A stretch of 64,000 nt of DNA from Spongospora subterranea f. sp. subterranea (taxonomy: Eukaryota > Endomyxa: Phytomyxea > Phytomyxea > Plasmodiophorida). Below are positions 1 to 11,667 of the stretch, piece after piece; within the stretch, counting starts at the first letter, position 1, and every line of letters starts with the position of its first letter. Below the pieces are notes generated by a model. It was given only the letters and a program-made list of their open reading frames with translations, had not been told where the DNA came from and ran no database searches. A program made the translations under genes and the position numbers. The stretch spans positions 1 through 64,000 of the forward strand of contig JAUGWO010000027.1 in the NCBI GenBank assembly GCA_049724395.1. Reading direction: 5' to 3'.

Positions 1-146
1 TTGAAGTCAAAAACCAAGGTTTGCAGATTGTTCACTGGTAAGTTTGATGATATATGTTAAGGATTTGTCGCAAAGCATGACGAATTTGATAATGTACAGG
101 GCGGGTCTTCACTTGCAGTCAAGTTGCGTCACAACGGGGAGAGAGT

Positions 147-1195
147 GTGAATTCCATCATAAAAGAGAAGGGCGTTAAAAAAAAGGAGCTGCGTTCGTTT
201 AATCTGTATCAGTTATGGCAGCATTTGAGCAACCAGTTCAACAGAATGGAAGCCCGATCGCTCGACATAATCTGCGACCTTTATCCGCAGCAAAAAGAAA
301 TGGAGCACGTTCGTCGACAACATGTGGCAAAGACACGGCAAAGCTGTCGATCTTCCGCTGGCGGAATTGGCCGTTGATTGTGATTTTGATTGGCGAGTGC
401 TTTCCTCGGACCAGACTGTATCACATTTGGTGGTACTTGAAGATGATCGCCTGGGGGGCATTCCATCCTGCAACTGTGCTTGTTTTATTTCTAGCCTAGT
501 TCCTTGTGCTGGCATCTGCGTTGTTTTCAGCCGCATCGATGCAAGTCGTATTTCATGAGGCAAATCTTCACCGACGCTGGCGTCTGGAATATCATCCACT
601 GTACACGAAAGCTTTAGAGAAGTTAAACTTGATTCATCCCAAAGGAACTGAGGAACCTTCCCCAGAAACAATGGTTCCGGGATATTCGCAATCACATCTT
701 GATATTACCGCATATCAGAGTGTCCTGTATCCTGCCAAGGCAGACGTTCGATATTCTAAGATTAATAATTTATGGAAATCAATCGAACCATATGCGATTA
801 GCAACGAGCATACATACCGGTTGCTCACTGTGAATCTGCTGGAATTTCGCAACAGTTTGCATGGCGATGGAAGGGCAGCCTTTCTTCAACCTGAACATGT
901 ACCTGCAGTGGCGTCTCTAAGTGTTCCAGTGCTACCCCCTAGTAAAAGAGGCAGGGGTTCGGATGATATCAACAGGTACTGTATGGGCTTGTATAAGAGA
1001 CCAGAAAACGCAAACAATGTTGCTGTATTTAAGTGGTTGATTTTCAACAGATCATCTTTAAGTCGGCGTAAGAATGGCAAATGTTCGGCGTGCGTCAAGG
1101 CTGGTGCTGTTCCAGTCGACAATCATCGGGCGGGTAGTAGTAAATGCCCATTACGAGCCCCGTGTGCATCTTTAACATCTATTGTTCTGGAATAA
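147..1195 (+). pseudogene. Unrecognised ORF with zinc-knuckle-like tail, possibly transposon-derived
   Basis: The longest open part runs from about 506 to 1195 (about 229 codons). I recognise no catalytic domain. Near its C-terminus lies a Cys/His cluster of spacing CX2CX10HX6C (CSAC...H...C, about 1075-1150), which resembles the zinc knuckles that end many transposase or retroelement proteins. A short open frame in another phase at 147-377 precedes it. There is no convincing signal peptide or membrane segment. Because the next kilobases are transposon remnants, I infer a decayed mobile-element protein, but an ordinary lineage-specific gene is possible. The left end may continue beyond the window. 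Confidence 0.3.
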
Positions 1196-1477
1196 AAATG
1201 TGGTTGATCAAATCGACAAAATTCTACAGAACGCGTAAATTATTTTGAGAGATCCAACACGAAATCAAATGTAAAGAACTGAGAGCCAATCTCATTGGTG
1301 GAGGGTTCAATTATGCGTTAGACTTTAGACTCATAGCTGTAGTTCTCACCCGGGAAAATATTCATCGTTGTTGAGATGGTTGCCAGACTTCCTCCAACCT
1401 TCTACCGGTACAGTCACTCACTAATTATCACTAATTTGTGACTGTACATAAGGTTTTGGAGTGGAGAGACTGGAATC

Positions 1478-1519
1478 TCTCCCCGCGGGGAGAAAACCCC
1501 GTCTCTCCCGCGGGAGAGA
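1478..1519. repeat. Two adjacent perfect palindromes centred on CCGCGG
   Basis: Positions 1478-1493 form a perfect 16-bp palindrome (TCTCCCCG/CGGGGAGA). Positions 1502-1519 form a perfect 18-bp palindrome (TCTCTCCCG/CGGGAGAGA). They are separated by 8 bp. Both centre on the same CCGCGG hexamer. They sit just outside the left edge of the first IS630/Tc1-like copy. Confidence 0.8.
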
Positions 1520-1574
1520 AGACACCACCAACACAAGGTAAAACAACAAAAAAGTGTATGTGCGCACTTTTTCT

Positions 1575-2560
1575 TTATGTATTGTTGTTTTCGGGAGAAA
1601 TGAAATATTCGCGACGAAAACTGCGTCACTTGTCCGGGCTGCGCTGAAATTTCGCAGCACTGCATTTGGTCATCCACATCCTGTACCTTCAGAGCATAAT
1701 CTCGACGACGGAGCATACCACGATTGTCGAATGAAACTTCGTCGAGAAACGTCAACGTTGCATGCGTCCAATCAATTGCTTTCAGCTCGTTGAAAAATCG
1801 AATTATATCTTTGCGGCTGATCTGGATTGCACAACGCTCTATGTACTGCAATACGAACGTAGATTTCATCAATGACAAGCAACGGACCTCAATCATCGTA
1901 CCTTGTAAGTTAGTTTATTCTCCGACATAATCCTCCAAACACTGGGAACGCTGATATTTACCCCCCATTCAAGAATGAAAGCATGTCGTGTTTCATCTAG
2001 GAATGATAACGGATGTTTCAAGATAAATTCAAAAATCCATTTGCGTTGCTGGGGCGAATTTCGGGTTTGATCGCTGGGATGAACGACGATAAACCTCACC
2101 AGTTTCTTGGTACCGGTTGATCCATCGGCTAATGGACCCATTGCCTTTTCTGAAAATCGTGGCAATCTTTTGTTGCAGCCCAAGGGCGTAGAACTAGAAA
2201 GAAATAAGCGTAGATTGCATGCATTTTTGTATTTGATGATGCATGCGGGCCATCAATTGCAGCCCATAGCCCTCCTTGTCGTGCACCGACCATGGTGTCA
2301 GGTCGAGAACAGGATACAACAGGGACGCAAGGGTTGATCAGTTTATTATCAAACAAAAGATCAAGCACGATGGAATCATTGAGGAAAATGTCTGAAAATG
2401 TTACTATAGTCTTTGACCACGTTACCGCATGTTAACTGTTACCGTAGTCAGCGATATTTGATGAGGGGGCCTCTCGAAGAATCGCAGAGTGCGACTTTAA
2501 ATCATCGCAGTGTTCCATTTGAACTAAGAATCGCAGTATTGTTGAAGTGAACAATACAAT
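1575..2560 (-). mobile_element. Truncated IS630/Tc1-mariner-like transposon, copy 1
   Basis: Read on the minus strand, 2183-1893 encodes a helix-turn-helix-like segment ending in VPSVWRIMSENKLTYKVR. This is followed from about 1896 by a DDE segment with FLDEVSFDNRGMLRRR, the first catalytic-Asp motif of IS630/Tc1-like transposases. The later Asp motifs are absent, so only the N-terminal part of the transposase is present, split over several frames. The block is clearly homologous to 2840-3845 in the same orientation, including about 130 bp of noncoding flank upstream of the reading frame (2400-2560). It is non-autonomous as it stands. Exact ends are not defined because I found no convincing terminal inverted repeat. 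Confidence 0.7.
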
Positions 2561-2839
2561 ATATTGTTATTGTTGAGGTAACCAATACAACCCACTGTTT
2601 CTGCAGCGGTTCCTGTGTTAAGGGTTCAAAGTGCCTACAAGATTCTATTGTAATATATTTGTTACAATATGCGACTTTGTGTAATGTGGAATTGTGGATG
2701 TCGGGACTTCGTCGATTACTGTATTGTTTTTGGGGCCAAATATGGCTGACTGGATAGCCCTTGGAAAAAGGATTCCATCGATACTCAGGTGTCTACCTCA
2801 CTTTTTCGGTTTTAGGGTTTTACTTATATATTTTTTTAT

Positions 2840-3845
2840 ACTGTTGTTTTCGGGAGAAATGAAATATTCGCGACGACAGAAATCGTCATGCGTACTTGTC
2901 CGGGCTGAGCTGAAATTTCGCAGCACTGCATTTGGTCATCCACATCCTGTACCTTCAGAGCATAACCTCGACGACGGAGCATACCACGATTGTCGAATAA
3001 ACTTGCGTCGAGAAACGTCAACGTTGCATGCGTCCAATCAATTGCTGGGAAAGTACAGCTTGGAAAAGTGAGGCAGATGTCCAGATAAGAGATTTTTGGC
3101 GGCATCAGAAATTTGGTTCGTCGGTGGATTGGGCATCCTTGGGCGCCCCTAATGCCTACGGCCTGTACTGCAATACGAGCGTAGATTTCATCAATGACAA
3201 GCAACGAACCTCAATCACGTACCTTGTTCCAGTTTATTCTCCGACTATAATCCTCCAAACACTGGAACGGTTATTGTTTACCCCCCATTCAGAAGGTTGA
3301 AAGCATGTCGTGGTTCATAGGAATGATAACGGATGTTTCAAGATAAATTCAAAAATCCATTTGCGTTGCTGGGGCGAGAATATCACTGTTTGATCGCTGG
3401 GATGAACGACGATAAACCTCACCAGTGTTCTTGGTAATACGTACGGAATGCATCGGCAGGTATGGACCCATTGCCTTTTCTGATAATCGTGGCAATCTTT
3501 GCAACCGTGAGCCCCAAAAAGAAATAAGCGTAGATTGCATGCATTTTTGTATTTGATGATGCATGCTGGCCATCAATTGCAGCGCATAGCCCTGCTTGTC
3601 GTGCACCGACCATGGTGTCAGGTCGAGAACAGGATACAACAGGGACGCAAGGGTTGATCAGTTTATTATCAAACAAAAGATCAAGCACGATGGAATCATT
3701 GAGGAAAATGTAGTCTTTGACCACATTACCGCATGTTAACTGTTACCGTAGTCAGCGATATTTGATGAGGGGGCCTCTCAAGAATCGCAGAGTGCGACTT
3801 TAAATCATCGCAGTGTTCCATTTGAACTAAGAATCGCAGTACTGT
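2840..3845 (-). mobile_element. Truncated IS630/Tc1-mariner-like transposon, copy 2
   Basis: This is a second copy of the element at 1575-2560, in direct orientation. It keeps the same noncoding flank (3712-3845), the same N-terminal coding region and the DDE motif region, here with FLDASLFDNRGMLRRR. At about 3050-3170 its sequence differs completely from copy 1, so one copy carries an insertion or replacement there. The catalytic C-terminal half is again missing. Both copies lacking the same half suggests they derive from one already truncated master, or from a tandem duplication of the locus. Confidence 0.65.
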
Positions 3846-4203
3846 ATATTGGACATGAAACAAACTCTGTACTTGATTTTACAGTCAAGAAATGTGATTG
3901 GGTGTATTGTAAACCCCCCCTCCTCCGTCCGTTGTCCCAGACTATATATACACGTAGGTGTATATAACCGTGACCTGCTCTGGTTCAGGACAAAGGGGAG
4001 AAAGCGACTAAAAAATTTACTGATTCATGAACCGATCGATGCCTTGAGTAGTCTTTGACGGCAAACTCAACTTGAGCAACACTTAATGATTGACCGTTTT
4101 TCAAACGATATGCATCCATATAACGCCAGCACTTCCGCGCATATCTCTGGATATGTTCTAAGGTGTATCAATTGAGCCATGCATTGATGATATAAAGAAC
4201 ATA

Positions 4204-5564
4204 CTCCCTCCATTCCAAAATAAGTGTCGGATTTCTTCAGAAACCCGAAGTTAAGCTCATTTTTTTTTCAAATACGGATATTTTTTTTTCTGTACTTGAA
4301 ATTTTGCATACGTCAAATCAATGGATTTTTGTATTGAGAACATGGAATTCCTTTACGCCAAAGCTCGGCACATTTGAATCTCTATAGTCTATGGAGAACA
4401 ATAATAGAATTGGTGAGTGAACAACGTTACGCAGCATTGATGATAATGATCTCATAACATAATGGAATCGATTGTCATGAACCTGTCAACTTTGACTATT
4501 CATGGGAGCAAATCTCAGCAAGAAATTTCAGCAGTGCTTCCGATGCAGAATTTGTGCATGTGGAGGGTGAAGATCCCGCGGCTCCAGTACACGATCTCAA
4601 GGTCAATAAGATAGAAAGGGTCCGGTATTGTTTGGACCATCTTCAGATCATAAGTCTGGCAGACGATAGCGCAACATTTTCGCCAATGTTCGATATTATC
4701 CACGTGGATGAAAATGGTTTCATATAACTCAGGATGCCCGAAGATATTACCTTGTTCCGGCGGAAGAACCAGTAAGTTGCTGCCAAAGCAAAAGCCTTAT
4801 TTTGAAGGTCATGTTCTTGGCCGCTGTCGCAAGGCCGGTTTTCGACTGCAATGGAACATTGCTTCTCGACGGAAAGCTAGTATATGGTCATTTGTGACTC
4901 AGAGTCAAGCGCAGAGAGCAGGCAAGAAACGCCTTCGAGGAACAATGATCACGACGGAGATAAATGTGGATCAAAGAACCTTCCGGAATGATAGAGCAGT
5001 TGCTGCCTGCTATTGAGAAAACATGGCACGTTGGGAATGATATTCGGGCTCCAATATCAATCCGACAGGGAACGACCGCATATACTGTACCATGTGACGA
5101 CGAAGCGTTTCTGCAGGCAGCGGCGTCCATAAAAAACCTCAATATCAACTTGAGATTCCAGCCGGCGAATAGCCCAGACCTTAGCGTGTTGGATTTAGGT
5201 TTTTTTCGAGCGATTCAAGCAGTCCAGCAGAAGAAATTGATGACCAATATCGATGAACTGATCTCCAGCAGTTGAAACAGCATTTGAGATGCCAGCTCAG
5301 ACCTTGAACTGCGTCTTTCTCACATTACAGACCTGCATGCTCGAGACACTAAAACGAGAAGGTGGGAACGATTACAACATTCCTCATATGGGAAAGAAGT
5401 CACTGCTTTTACAGAACCAGCTTCCAGTTCAGATTAGCTGCGATAAAAGTTTGATCGACCTCGCGTTATCCTGCTTAGGAACCGAATAAAATCACCATGT
5501 TCCGTTATCCGCCATGCCCATAATCCTATACTTGTACAGATATCGACAAAGTGTGACGAGACGG
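4204..5564 (+). mobile_element. Plant-type mariner-like element (MLE), copy A, deleted internally and truncated at its 3' end
   Basis: The left end shows a TA dinucleotide (4202-4203) followed by CTCCCTCCATTCCAAAATAA, the Stowaway/plant-mariner terminal repeat style. The plus strand then encodes transposase segments: HVDENGFI (weak first-Asp motif) near 4700, a stretch with MIEQLLPAIEKTWH, and NSPDLSVLDLGFFRAIQ at about 5170-5220, which matches the third-Asp block of plant MLE (DD39D-type) transposases. Compared with copy B it lacks most of the N-terminal DNA-binding region, and it stops just after GTGTGACGAGAC, where the terminus of copy B begins. Confidence 0.8.
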
Positions 5565-5565
5565 A

Positions 5566-7337
5566 CCCTCCATTCCAAAATAAGTGTCGAAAATGGGTTT
5601 GATGTTTTTTCAAAATAAGTGTCGCAATTGCGCATTTAACTGTGAATCGGTCTCGTCACACTTTGTCGATATCTGTACAAGTATAGGATTATGGGCATGG
5701 CGGATAACGGAACATGGTGATTTTATTCGGTTCCTAAGCAGGATAACGCGAGGTCGATCAAACTTTTATCGCAGCTAATCTGAACTGGAAGCTGGTTCTG
5801 TAAAAGCAGTGACTTCATTCCCATATGAGGAATGTTGTAATCGTTCCCACCTTCTCGTTTTAGTGTCTCGAGCATGCAGGTCTGTAATGTGAGAAAGACG
5901 CAGTTCAAGGTCTGAGCTCAGCAAATGCTGTTTCAACTGCTGCGATCAGTTCATCGATATTGGTCATCAATTTCTTCTGCTGGACTGCTTGAATCGCTCG
6001 AAAAAAACCTAAATCCAACACGTTAAGGTCTGGGCTATTCGCCGGCTGGAATCTCAAGTTGATATTGAGGTTTTTCTATGGACGCCGCTGCCTGCAGAAA
6101 CGCTTCGTCGCCACAGTATATGCGGTTTTGCGTTATCCTGTTGAATAAATATTGGAGCCCGAATATCATGCCCAAAGTGTCATGGTTTCTCAATAGCAGG
6201 CAGCAACTGCTCTATCAGGCATTTCCGGTAGGTTCTTTGATCCACATTTATGTCCGTCCTGATCATTGTTCCTCGAGGGCGTTTCTTGCTTGCTCTCTGC
6301 GCTTGACGTTGAGTCACAAATGGCCATATACCTAGCTTTCCGTCGAAGAGCAATGTTCCATTGCAGTCAAAAATCGGCCTTGCGACAGCGGCCAAGAACA
6401 TGACCTCGGAACAAGGTAATATCTTCGGGCATCCTGAGTTATATAAAACCATTTTTCATCCACGTGGATGATGTCGTACATTGGCGAAAATGTTGCGCTC
6501 TCGTCTGCCAGACTTTTGATTTGAAGATGGCCCAAACAAAACCGGACCCTTACAATCTTATTGACCGGGTAAAGCTTTGGTTTCAACTTGTTTGTGTGTT
6601 TTCTGAGCTCACCGTCCCTGAAACGGCGGAACAACGTTCCAATAGACATATTCATTGCTGTTGCCAATGTAGCCAATGTTCGGCGCTGTTCTAACGGCAC
6701 CTCTCGAAACTTATCCTGGTCTAAACAGTTTTTTTCTCCCCACGTGTCCTTTTTTTCTTGACAAAACGTTCGTTTAAGTGCCAGCTTTTACGCATTCCTT
6801 ATGCCTGTTCTACACCCTTTCGATCGTACGCCGATTGATTTGCAGTTGATCAGATAGCCCTTTGATGGATCCGCGTTTCAATTTCCGTTAACGCTTTCCA
6901 TTAGAAGTTGTTCGTAAATCATCTGGCGGGCGTCATTCGTCAAATTTGGCCTTGACCCTGAGGCGACTGAATCGTGTACTGGAGCCGCGGGATCGTCACC
7001 CTCCACATGCACAATTCTGCATCGGAAGCACTGCTGACAGCGTTCATTTCTTGCTGAGATTTGCTCCCATGAATAGTCAATATTGACAGGTTCATGACAA
7101 TCGATTCCATAATGTAATGAGATCATTCACCAATTCTATTATTGTTTCCCATAGACTATAGAGATTCAAATGTGCCGAGCTTTGGCGTAAAGGAATTCCA
7201 TGTTCTCAATTTAAAAATCCATTGGTTTGACGTATGCAACATTTCAAGGACAGAAAAAAAAATCCGTATTTGAAAAAAAAATGAGCTTAATTTCGGGTTT
7301 TTAAAGAAATCCGACACTTATTTTGGAATGGAGAGAG
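5566..7337 (-). mobile_element. Plant-type mariner-like element (MLE), copy B, both termini present
   Basis: Both terminal repeats are visible: CCCTCCATTCCAAAATAAGT at 5566 and its inverted counterpart ending at 7337, followed by TA (7338-7339). On the minus strand the transposase can be followed through a helix-turn-helix region (6700-6580, MNMSIGTLFRRFRDGELRKH), IIHVDEKWFYITQDARRYYL (first Asp, about 6470-6410), LAAVARPIFD and FDGKLGIWPFVTQ, and the NSPDL-type third-Asp block near 6020-6050. These are the conserved blocks of plant and protist MLE transposases. The coding region is broken by frame changes and stops, so it is not expected to be active. A tandem TIR-like motif (CAAAATAAGTGTCG) repeats just inside the 5566 end. 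Confidence 0.85.
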
Positions 7338-7684
7338 TATTTAATAAGAACCCAGAACTATGGAGCTGCGCTATCGTAGCCACGCTATCAAAGCCACCGT
7401 AGCCAGGCGGAACTCGCGGCCTGCGCCAGGCCTTGACCTGGGGTCTTGAAATTCGTCCTGAAATAGACGATTCATTCTGTTACCAGCTACAAAACCCGTT
7501 TCTGGTTTCGTAGACTGACAATTCTACAAAGAATTCTTTTAGCTGTAATGGCAACGATGATCACCACAGGTGATGACGACGAGCTTCTTTACGACTATAA
7601 GACTTCAACAGAGTCCAATGAAACCAAAGACGAAAGGCTGGACCCAGTGATGATGACGGAGACGCTAGCGCTAGTCGCCAGCAA

Positions 7685-9507
7685 TCAAACAATGAAGGAC
7701 CGGTGGCCAGACACGGCCGCCTGATGAACACGACGACCAGTGACCAACTGCGGAGCGAGATGTGGGATCAGTGACAGTGATTCCACGGACGTGTCGCTAA
7801 TTCCGTTAGGGATAGCACAGATGGCCAAACGCAACGCGGCAACGACCCGTCGATCATGATCGAAAGGCTGCAGGAGCCGGTTCGACTCAGACTGGGCGAC
7901 AATAAGACAGATGTAGAAGCGACGACCGGTGAAATCGTCACCAGACAGCGGATATGCCTGATCTGGGACGTGTACTGTACAACAGAAAGACTGGATTAAA
8001 ATCACCAGGAAGCTGCGGTCAGTTGTGAAACTAGGGTTTCCCCATTCGACATACCAATGGTTTATATGATTTTGTATTATTTTATAACGAATCAACCGAC
8101 AAACACAAAAACTGAAGACCATATGAGATTGTGTGAAATGACGCATCGATCGCACGCTGGGTGTACTGAATGTTCAGCACCTTGCCATTAGATGAGATTG
8201 TCGCTGACAGTGAATAATTTGTTATCATGTTTGAAAACACACTGGCATGTGTGCCCATCAACCCGAGCTCCAAGGTTTATGTTCTGGGGTGCCCGGAGTC
8301 TCGTGCCATTCTTCAGTATTTCGAAGGAAAGGAGGCGGAGACCTTCACGCTAAGTATTCCGTTTGCAAAGAAAATGCTGCCAAGTGAAATTAACATGATC
8401 ATTGAACACTTGTTTAACCTTATGGTATAATTTTTTTGGAAAAGCGAATAGTTCCAAGCAGCAAAGGGGGCGTATCCCTCCGTGTCAGTTTTTGTCTTGA
8501 CGGTCGCCCCAAATATATCATATGGCGATACTGAATCAGTTGAATCGTTATATAGGAAGCTGCGTCAATTGTGAAACTAGGGTTTTCCCATTCGACATAC
8601 CAATGGTTTAAATGATTTTTTTTCAATAACGATTCGACTGATTCAATATCGCCATATAATACATTTGGTGCGACCGTCAAGACAAATACTGACACGGAGG
8701 GATACGCCCCCTTGCTGCTGGAAATTATTCGCTTTTCCATACTTGGCAGCATTTTCTTTGCAAACGGAATACTTAGCGTGAAGGTCTCCGCCTCCTTTCC
8801 TTCGAAATACTGAAGAATGGCACGAGACTCCGGGCACCCCAGAACATAAACCTTGGAACTCGGCATGATGTAAAATGACGCATCGATCGCACGCTGGCTG
8901 TACTGAATGTTCAGCACCTTGCCATTCGATGAGACTGCCTCTGACAGTGAATAACATGTTATCATGTTTAAAAACACACTGGCATGTGTGCCATCCGCCC
9001 ACCACACAATCTCATATGGTCTTAAATCAAACTGAAAACCTGTTTTTTTGAATCTCATTGGAGTATTACGCTCCGCAGCTGTAAGGTCCAAATCGTCTGA
9101 GGATTCAGCCGCACAAGATTCGAAATCGCGTTTTGCGCCAATCATCATCGGTTGAAGTTCGTCAGCATCGTCATGGGCAACCATTCCATGAGCAGCATCA
9201 ACAGCCAAAGGTAAACGACATAACAACACTGTGAAGTGGAGGTACCATTGTTGGAGAGATTAGTTCTCCACTGGCGAATTTTGCGCCCTAGTAACGCTGA
9301 ATCCAACAACGCGAACAACGCGTCGTGTGATTTGACTTGCTTGCCAGTTACAACGTTCCCATCAATTCCATCGTTGAGCTCGGACATAATAGTGGTCAAA
9401 CGCTTTTCGTGCTCTGGAGTCCAAGCCGCTACTTTATTGCTGTAGACCGTAATCCTTGGTCGGATGTACCCTTCGCTGAGATGTACCCCCGTCTGTACAT
9501 TTTTCAA
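7685..9507 (-). repeat. Rearranged block of an unrecognised coding repeat (three partial copies)
   Basis: The most continuous copy is read on the minus strand from about 9229 to 8640. It contains GTHASVFLNMITCYSLSEAV, NGKVLNIQYSQRAIDASF and SSKVYVLGCPESRAILQYF. The first two motifs recur on the minus strand at 8250-8130, and the last recurs on the plus strand at 8261-8380. A segment reading NHWYVEWENPSF occurs twice in direct orientation, at about 8010-8090 and 8560-8640. Upstream in the minus direction, 9507-9230 reads WTPEHEKRLTTIMSELNDG and could be the N-terminal part of the same protein. I do not recognise the family. Local multiplication and rearrangement suggest a mobile-element protein or a rapidly duplicating gene. 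Confidence 0.45.
8255..8870. repeat. Hairpin-forming inverted repeat, arms about 240-300 bp
   Basis: The plus-strand segment 8255-8551 is the reverse complement, with scattered mismatches and indels, of 8636-8870. The spacer of about 85 bp (8552-8635) is itself a direct-repeat copy of 8000-8090. A minus-strand frame runs through the whole hairpin, so its C-terminal part is antisense of the other arm. Confidence 0.75.
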
Positions 9508-9509
9508 GC

Positions 9510-10010
9510 AGTTTGTGTGGAATACCTATCTGCCCATCATGGATGGGGAATGGAATAGTGGGGCATCCGACTTCGAGATCTTTTGGCCTTCGAGCTTCGG
9601 ACAACGGTCGTTCCTGCTGTTCGCATGATGTTTGCGGGGCATGCATAATTCCTGGAGCGGTAATTCGTTTACATGAAGTTCGTGTTAAAGGTTGCGGTTC
9701 TACTGTATCTTGTCATGGGTTGCCTGCAAATATTGCATCATACTTGCAAAGGCCCTGACGACAACACGCAAAGTGCTATAGCCGCGGTCTCAAATGGGAT
9801 GGCGCTGAGAGTTGCAGAATAGGATTTTTACCCAAATCTTACCTGCCAGTAAAGGATAAATTTGTCGGTCGCTTCGCACAAGTCACTTCGTTATACGATG
9901 AATTGACAAATTCGCATTTACGGCGCAAATCCCAACGTAATTTTGGAATGTTCGTCTTGCAGTTTTCTCGATGCTATTCTAATGGGTGAATAAATCCAAC
10001 CTTGTTATTT
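9510..10010. other. No supported gene
   Basis: Only short open frames on both strands, with no recognisable motif or repeat. Confidence 0.5.
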
Positions 10011-10011
10011 A

Positions 10012-11196
10012 TTATCCCATCTTGATGCCGATATGGGCCCATGTGTTTAAAATCGTATCTAAGGAAATCTGGCGCCACGATGTCGAAATCCACGTTGCAA
10101 CATCCAGCCGCCCTGGTTTTTGACCAGTCTGCCGACCTCGCAAAAACTTTTCGTACTCCGATTTTGTATACAACTTGAAGGGGCGGTTAATTCCGACATC
10201 AAGCACCTGTAGAGTATTCGTACACCTGGGGACAATAAATTCGGGCATTGTCCCCACAGACGCCAAAGCGTCCGATACAGATGTTACCATGTGAGCTTTG
10301 AACGAGTCCATAATCAAATATGATTGATTGAAAGACTTGGATGAAAGCCAAGGTTTCCAGACACGATCGATCCACCAGCATGAGCTCCTCATCAATCTAA
10401 GCTTTGTCTTGAACGCTGTACACGCAGTCATCGGGAAATCCGAGCTCGACACACCTAGTTATTACCTCTCGACGGATTTGGAAAGTTCGCGTCCCTTTGA
10501 AAACCACAAACGGAGGTAGCTTGCGGCCATCCAGTGCAACACCTAACAGAACGGTGCACCGACCTGAACTGCCTGTAGTGGCAACAGTAATGGTGCGTTG
10601 ACCTCTCCTCCTCAGTGTTGTGGGAGATGGTTGATCAAAGTCCACGTTAGTCTCGTCAATGTTGACTACCGCACCAGCAGGTAGCTTCAACATTTTTATC
10701 TGCTGATTTACTGCCTCTAGAAAATCAATCTCTAAATCGTCCGTTTGGCGAGTTCTTTGGGCCTCATGAGTTTTGCGACGAATCGTGATATTTTCACGCC
10801 TCAGGAACCGCCCAATTCTTTGCCGGAGGGCAGGTAACCGATCGGGCAGCAGGTCAGGACAAAGCCGAACGGCCTCCTGCACCAAGGTGTTGATGCCAAA
10901 TTGCCAACTGGACGATCAAGCGCCCGCTCTTACTCAAAATACTCCAGCAAACCTTCATACAAATCAGGGTGTTGACGTCGGCCAGACGACGGGCAGTGGA
11001 TGAACCTGCTGTTCTGAATCGAACCATCTCCGACTTTATCGAAGAGTTTCTTCCACTTCCTGATTTGACAAGGAGCAACACCGTATTTGGATGCCGACAG
11101 TCGAATCATACCAGGCGAATTATAAGCCTCTGCCACGATGGCCTTCTTTTCTGCTAAGGTGAACAAGCATTTTCCTCGAGCACCCATGTTACACAC
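10012..11196 (-). mobile_element. Pogo/Fot1-like DDE transposon (Tc1-mariner superfamily), frameshifted
   Basis: The minus strand begins with a helix-turn-helix domain (11196-10930, FTLAEKKAIVAEAYNSPGMI, then KYGVAPCQIRKWKKLFD), followed by a CENPB/Tc5-like linker (DLLPDRLPALRQRIGRFLRR). The DDE_1 catalytic core has NIDETNVDFDQP (first Asp, about 10665), YLIMDSFKAHM (second, about 10310) and TLQVLDVGINRPFK (third, about 10205). The last two catalytic Asp residues are 35 residues apart, as expected for pogo-type enzymes. The coding sequence changes frame about three times, near 11080-10930, 10885 and 10400-10450, so this is a recent but inactive copy. Terminal repeats were not located. Confidence 0.85.
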
Positions 11197-11199
11197 CGT

Positions 11200-11667
11200 T
11201 GGAAAGCTCTGGATGAGACGAATCGATTACCTTACACTAACAGAGGTATTTATGTACATACACGGTACCCGCATTAAAGGTAACATTCCGCAACGGAGGT
11301 TTCTCCGCATGTTTTTCCCTTTTTTTTTCAAATTTTTTTGGCGGGGCCCTTGGAAGATTTTCTACTATCTCCGTTCAATGCAACCAGAAGCCTGGGAACA
11401 AACAAACATCGACGCCATCCTTGCTCAAATGTATTCTTTCACTCTAAAAAAAGTGCGTAAGCTGTTCATTTGGGGGTACATCCGATCAAGGATTACGAGG
11501 TACTTTCGTGTTTCTTGGGGTTCTCGTGGGTTAATTATTGCTAAACCGTACAATCATCTTAGCTCAACGCGTGTTTCGATTTTGACCTGGAAAATGCGTT
11601 CGAACATTTTCGAAAGCAGAAAATGCGCGCAGTAAAAACAAAAGTTTACACAATTTGCAAAGAGTCT
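11200..11667. other. Unassigned interval between pogo-like element and duplicated block
   Basis: A 165-codon open frame on the plus strand (11138-11635) has no recognisable domain and partly overlaps the 5' end of the pogo-like gene. I treat it as chance. Confidence 0.4.

Larger units (their letters stand above)
4204..7337. repeat. Giant inverted repeat formed by two mariner copies
   Basis: Copies A and B lie in opposite orientation with their transposase 3' ends meeting at about 5564. The arms near the centre are very similar: 5390-5560 and 5640-5815 are nearly exact reverse complements. The outer ends carry matching terminal repeats flanked by TA, so the whole 3.1-kb unit looks like one composite insertion. 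Confidence 0.8.
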
